This document shows positions 62,410 to 64,000 of a DNA stretch of 64,000 nucleotides, piece by piece (position 1 is the first letter of the stretch; every line of letters starts with the position of its first letter). The notes below the pieces were generated by a model, which had not been told where the DNA came from, did not search any database, and saw nothing but the letters and a program-made list of their open reading frames with translations. The stretch comes from Symbiodinium natans (taxonomy: Eukaryota > Sar > Dinophyceae > Suessiales > Symbiodiniaceae). Made by a program: the position numbers and the translations under genes. The stretch lies in the NCBI GenBank assembly GCA_905221605.1, contig CAJNDS010000835.1, positions 560,001-624,000 of the forward strand, read 5' to 3'.

Positions 62410-63749
62410 CAAATTTTTTTGGGGCACCTGAAGATCGATTCTGATAAAGTAGGCTGATCCAATTTAGGGTACTTATATAGCCCTGCCTATGACCTATAGG
62501 TACTAAGTTCCCTGAGCCTTCACTTCGTTCCTTCCCTGGCACCGTTCGAGCAGTCGCTCTTTGCACGAACGTCTTCAACCTCCGTCCGCTTCAGGCTGTG
62601 AAGGCTCCTGAAAACACCTAGACGCCCCAAGAACCCGAACGCCCCCAAGACCGGAAAACCCCCCCTAACAACCCTAAACCATACAGAGCCCTAAGTTGGA
62701 TAACCTGGAGGGGGCTGGTCTCTGTGAGAGTTCCTGTGGGGCACTTTGGATGTTTTTAAGGAGGGGCTCTAAGAGGCAGAGAGGGTGATCTGAAGCAACC
62801 CCAAAAACCCAACCCTCCTAAAACCAAGGAAAACCCTACACCCCAGACCCCATAAACCCTAAATCCTAACCCTAAACCCTAAACCCTAAACCCTAAACCC
62901 CAAACCCAAATCAACTCTTGGTACACTTGGGCCACCGATGGCGAAGCATGGCCCCACGCCGCGCCCGGTGGCCGAGCGCCAGGCCCGGCCGGAGGCTGGC
63001 TTCGGGATCTCCAGACTTTTGAGGGTTTAGTGTTTAGGGTTTAGGGTTTAGGGTTTAGGGTTTAGGGTTTAGGGTTTAGGCATGTTTGCCGGCAGCCCCC
63101 AAAGTCCGTTGCTCAGAAGGGTTTAGGGTTTAGGGTTACTTGGGTTCTAACCCTAATCAAACCCTAGTAAAACCCTATATCCTGCAGATGCGCTGCTAGA
63201 GCCCCCGAGTGAGAGCGCCGCAGAAAAGCCGAAGCCCTCAACGGGCTGTCTTTGCTTTGCTGGAAAGAACACCTTGGCTGAGGGCGGAGGGCTCTTCGAG
63301 GGTACGGATGCATCTTGACGAGCGTTCCCGCATGGCTGGGTTTAGGGTTTAGGCTTTAGGGTTTAGGGTTTAGGGTTTAGGGTCTCGGCATTGTCTCATA
63401 AACCTGCGTCGCAGGCCTTGAGTGGCTTTTACGGGACTTGAGTACTGGCCCTCATACAGTAGCGTAGTACAGTTCAAAGGATAGCCTATGGAAGCTTGTC
63501 CTACTCCAGAAACAAAATTAAGTCAAGCACCCTATGGCAGCCAACGGAGCCTTAAAATTGGGGGGTCAGATCGCACTACTATAATCCATGGTAAGGTATC
63601 TGGACCACACACTCTTTTTTAAAGGGGTTCATTGGGTCCCCAAGATACCCAGATGACTTTCATGGAACAGGGCCCACTTTCCGGAGCCCGGCCGGGAGCT
63701 CTTGCAGCCGGCCACAGGCCTTCGTAGGATCTTAGGTTTATTGTATACC
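62410..63749. other. Downstream intronic/intergenic DNA with telomere-type tracts
   Basis: Contains CCCTAAA at 62858-62909 and TTTAGGG at 63023-63081, 63118-63136 and 63335-63384. Two open + strand stretches between tracts (62940-63012 and ~63200-63310; the latter with PSTGCLCFAGKNTLAEGGG) look exon-like but are unassigned. They should include the next glutathione reductase intron. Confidence 0.5.
63023..63081. repeat. Interstitial telomere-type tract (TTTAGGG)n
   Basis: About eight units, one TTTAGTG variant. The opposite-orientation tract 62858-62909 lies 115 bp upstream, so the unique segment between them is flanked by inverted telomere repeats. Confidence 0.95.
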
Positions 63750-63849
63750 TGGGATGTTCCCCCTTATGCCTGCAGTCCTTGACAGGGATTATAGTAGGGG
63801 GTACTAGAACTAATATTAAGGACTGTGAGTAAAAAGAGGGAACATCCCA
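63750..63849. mobile_element. Palindromic MITE-like element, type A, copy 3
   Basis: A 100-bp element starting TGGGATGTTCCCCC and ending AGAGGGAACATCCCA, with inner arms CAGTCCTT / AAGGACTG around GTAGGGGGTACTAGA. The cleanest palindrome of the three type A copies. Confidence 0.65.
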
Positions 63850-64000
63850 AGGTAAGGTATAGGGCCGAAACCTTACAGGGGTTAACAACTGTTTCGGTTC
63901 GGCCTGGGTCTCCAGTTCCCTTTGGAGGGCTGTGCCCTCTTTTTGTTGTTTCCCCCCCCCTTGCTTGCATACATAGCAGCGTCTTAGTTGGGGAAGTGGC

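Overview
The window looks like nuclear DNA of a dinoflagellate, probably from the Symbiodiniaceae or a relative. Four signs point there. Plant/dinoflagellate-type telomere heptamers (TTTAGGG/CCCTAAA) lie scattered through introns. Genes are cut into many short exons, and the introns often start with GC or GA instead of GT. All recognisable host genes sit on the + strand, as in dinoflagellate unidirectional gene clusters. Finally, there is a giant single-ORF Ty1/copia-class LTR element. Exon calls come from my reading of protein motifs and splice-phase continuity; no alignment was run.

Layout: (1) about 1.39-12.73 kb (+) is a purple-acid-phosphatase-like metallophosphoesterase in roughly 17 recognised exons. 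(2) About 15.7-25.9 kb (+) is a DEAD-box (DECD variant) RNA helicase with nearly all helicase motifs found in order. (3) 27.4-31.4 kb is a 53-bp minisatellite array. (4) 33.4-47.6 kb is a cluster of FNIP-repeat (LRR-like) genes and fragments. (5) Inside that cluster, on the - strand, is an intact 10,951-bp LTR retrotransposon (35377-46327). It has identical 147-bp LTRs with TG...CA ends, a 5-bp target duplication, a polypurine tract, a primer site matching the anticodon arm of tRNA-Lys(CUU), and one 3437-codon gag-pol ORF. (6) 47.96-50.46 kb is a second array of the same minisatellite. (7) About 51.5 kb to at least 62.4 kb (+) is the C-terminal half of a glutathione reductase gene. One of its introns is about 7.1 kb long and appears to hold a nested ankyrin-repeat gene, whose own intron holds a long TCC/CTG/GAC triplet array.

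The most notable item is the polyprotein. Besides gag, protease, integrase, reverse transcriptase and RNase H, it carries a 2-oxoglutarate/Fe(II)-dioxygenase-like domain between integrase and RT, a degenerate methyltransferase-like segment between protease and integrase, a long insertion inside the integrase core, and a membrane-segment tail after RNase H. The introns also carry several families of roughly 90-130 bp palindromic, MITE-like elements.
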